Assembly: GCA_009702465.1 (NCBI GenBank)
Contig: WLHY01000049.1
Location: 1-6,751, forward strand
Reading direction: 5' to 3'
Length of the DNA stretch: 6,751 nucleotides
Source of the DNA: Actinomycetota bacterium
GTDB taxonomy: Bacteria > Actinomycetota > Actinomycetes > Nanopelagicales > Nanopelagicaceae
Positions 5,998 to 6,751 of the stretch are shown here, in pieces. Both the position numbers and the translations under genes were made by a program. Position 1 is the stretch's first letter. Each line of letters opens with the position of its first letter. A model generated the notes under the pieces. The model was not told the origin of the DNA, searched no databases, and saw only the letters and a program-made list of their open reading frames with translations.

Positions 5998-6751
5998 TTA
6001 AGCCTCATCAATTACATCGGTTACAGCATCTAATCTGCGTTCAATCTCTTGTGCTTCATCATTTCGATCTAGCTTTCGAAGCACTAAAGCAATCTTTCGC
6101 TCAATATCAATGATGAACTCAAAATCCTTAAACTCAGACTCGGTCACCGTCTCAAGCACATTTTCTAGACTCATCAAACCCTCTTCATTTAGGTTTGATG
6201 CAATCTGCGCCTTTCCTAACTCAAACATCGAGTAAGTCTCGCGGCGGTGATCATGAGCGGTTACAAATACATCTAATGATTTTTGTGCTGCAATCAAGGC
6301 ACCCTCGGCATCGCCAAGCTCTGTTAAGCAGTGCGCAATCTTTTGATCACACCTTGCAACATTAATTACCTCTTTTAATCTCTTAAACAAGGCGCGGGCC
6401 TCACGGAAGGCCTCAAGTGATTTATCGTAATTTTTTAACTCTCGGTAGGCACAACCAATTAAATGTAAATCATTTGCTGCCCCTGAATCATTGCCATCAA
6501 TTAGATGCTCCTGCACACATTGATTCATGCAATCAATTGTTTTGTCATACTCCTTTGAGTTAAACCACCACTCACCCAAGGTGCAGGCAAGTTCTATCGC
6601 CATTGGTGATTTTGTCTCGCGCAGCAGTTCAACCGCCTTGCTCATGGCATTAGCAGCTTCATTCATCCGCTTAAGTTGATTTAAGTTATATCCAATTGCT
6701 GAATATGCTTGAGCTAAACCTTCAGTTGGTGCGATCGCACCTAAATCTGCG
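5998..6751 (-). CDS. TPR-repeat protein, C-terminal part (start beyond right window edge)
   Basis: The reading frame stays open from the stop at 5998-6000 to the window edge, giving 250 visible residues. An ATG at 6666 is internal: the 28 codons before it continue the same repeat pattern (EGLAQAYSAIGYNLNQLKR), so the true start lies further upstream. About six helix-turn-helix tetratricopeptide units of roughly 35-40 residues can be traced, the clearest being DLHLIGCAYRELKNYDKSLE and KIAHCLTELGDAEGALIAAQ. Such solenoids bind partner proteins. No signal peptide, membrane segment or catalytic motif is seen in this part. Arrays like this occur at the C-terminus of some actinobacterial regulators and as stand-alone scaffolds; the missing N-terminus would decide. 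The gene is convergent with the methyltransferase, with a 6-base gap. Confidence 0.85.
   Translation of the reverse strand, partial: ADLGAIAPTEGLAQAYSAIGYNLNQLKRMNEAANAMSKAVELLRETKSPMAIELACTLGEWWFNSKEYDKTIDCMNQCVQEHLIDGNDSGAANDLHLIGCAYRELKNYDKSLEAFREARALFKRLKEVINVARCDQKIAHCLTELGDAEGALIAAQKSLDVFVTAHDHRRETYSMFELGKAQIASNLNEEGLMSLENVLETVTESEFKDFEFIIDIERKIALVLRKLDRNDEAQEIERRLDAVTDVIDEA

Noticed and set aside
6731..6738. GCGATCGC palindrome resembling the cyanobacterial HIP1 octamer
   Set aside because: I noticed only one copy, it lies inside coding sequence, and the genes look actinobacterial, so chance is the simplest explanation.

Overview
The window looks like a chromosomal core segment from a low-GC, streamlined free-living actinobacterium, perhaps of the freshwater acI/Nanopelagicales kind. 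Two things suggest this. The SpoU-type methyltransferase and TilS carry actinobacterial-looking signatures, and the DNA is AT-rich and very tightly packed: eight genes, with no intergenic gap longer than about 35 bases. The lineage is inferred from protein wording and base composition; no phylogeny was possible.

Layout: six genes are read on the minus strand as one head-to-tail run, in transcription order from 5312 down to 1. They are a PBP4-type D-Ala-D-Ala carboxypeptidase (dacB), heme O synthase (ctaB), a BcrA/DrrA-like ABC ATPase, its ABC-2 type permease, a secreted coiled-coil NlpC/P60 peptidoglycan hydrolase, and the N-terminal third or so of tRNA(Ile)-lysidine synthase (tilS), cut by the left edge. 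The ATPase/permease and permease/hydrolase junctions overlap by 4 bases and 1 base, so these three genes are probably translationally coupled. On the plus strand, an RNA 2'-O-methyltransferase of the SpoU/TrmH family starts only 25 bases from dacB, divergently. It ends 6 bases before the stop of a convergent minus-strand TPR-repeat protein whose start lies beyond the right edge.

How the genes fit together: two genes act on peptidoglycan outside the membrane (dacB and the NlpC/P60 hydrolase). The hydrolase is locked to an ABC exporter in a way that recalls, without being homologous to, FtsEX-controlled coiled-coil hydrolases. ctaB supplies heme O for cytochrome oxidase, and tilS and the SpoU enzyme modify RNA. 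In Mycobacterium, dacB and tilS are near neighbours separated by a metalloprotease gene; here that spot is filled by ctaB, the ABC pair and the hydrolase.

I saw no mobile element, CRISPR array, tRNA, rRNA, riboswitch or convincing terminator. Most of the window is ordinary housekeeping sequence. The ABC/hydrolase coupling is the observation most worth following up; I do not see clear evidence of a wholly new system.
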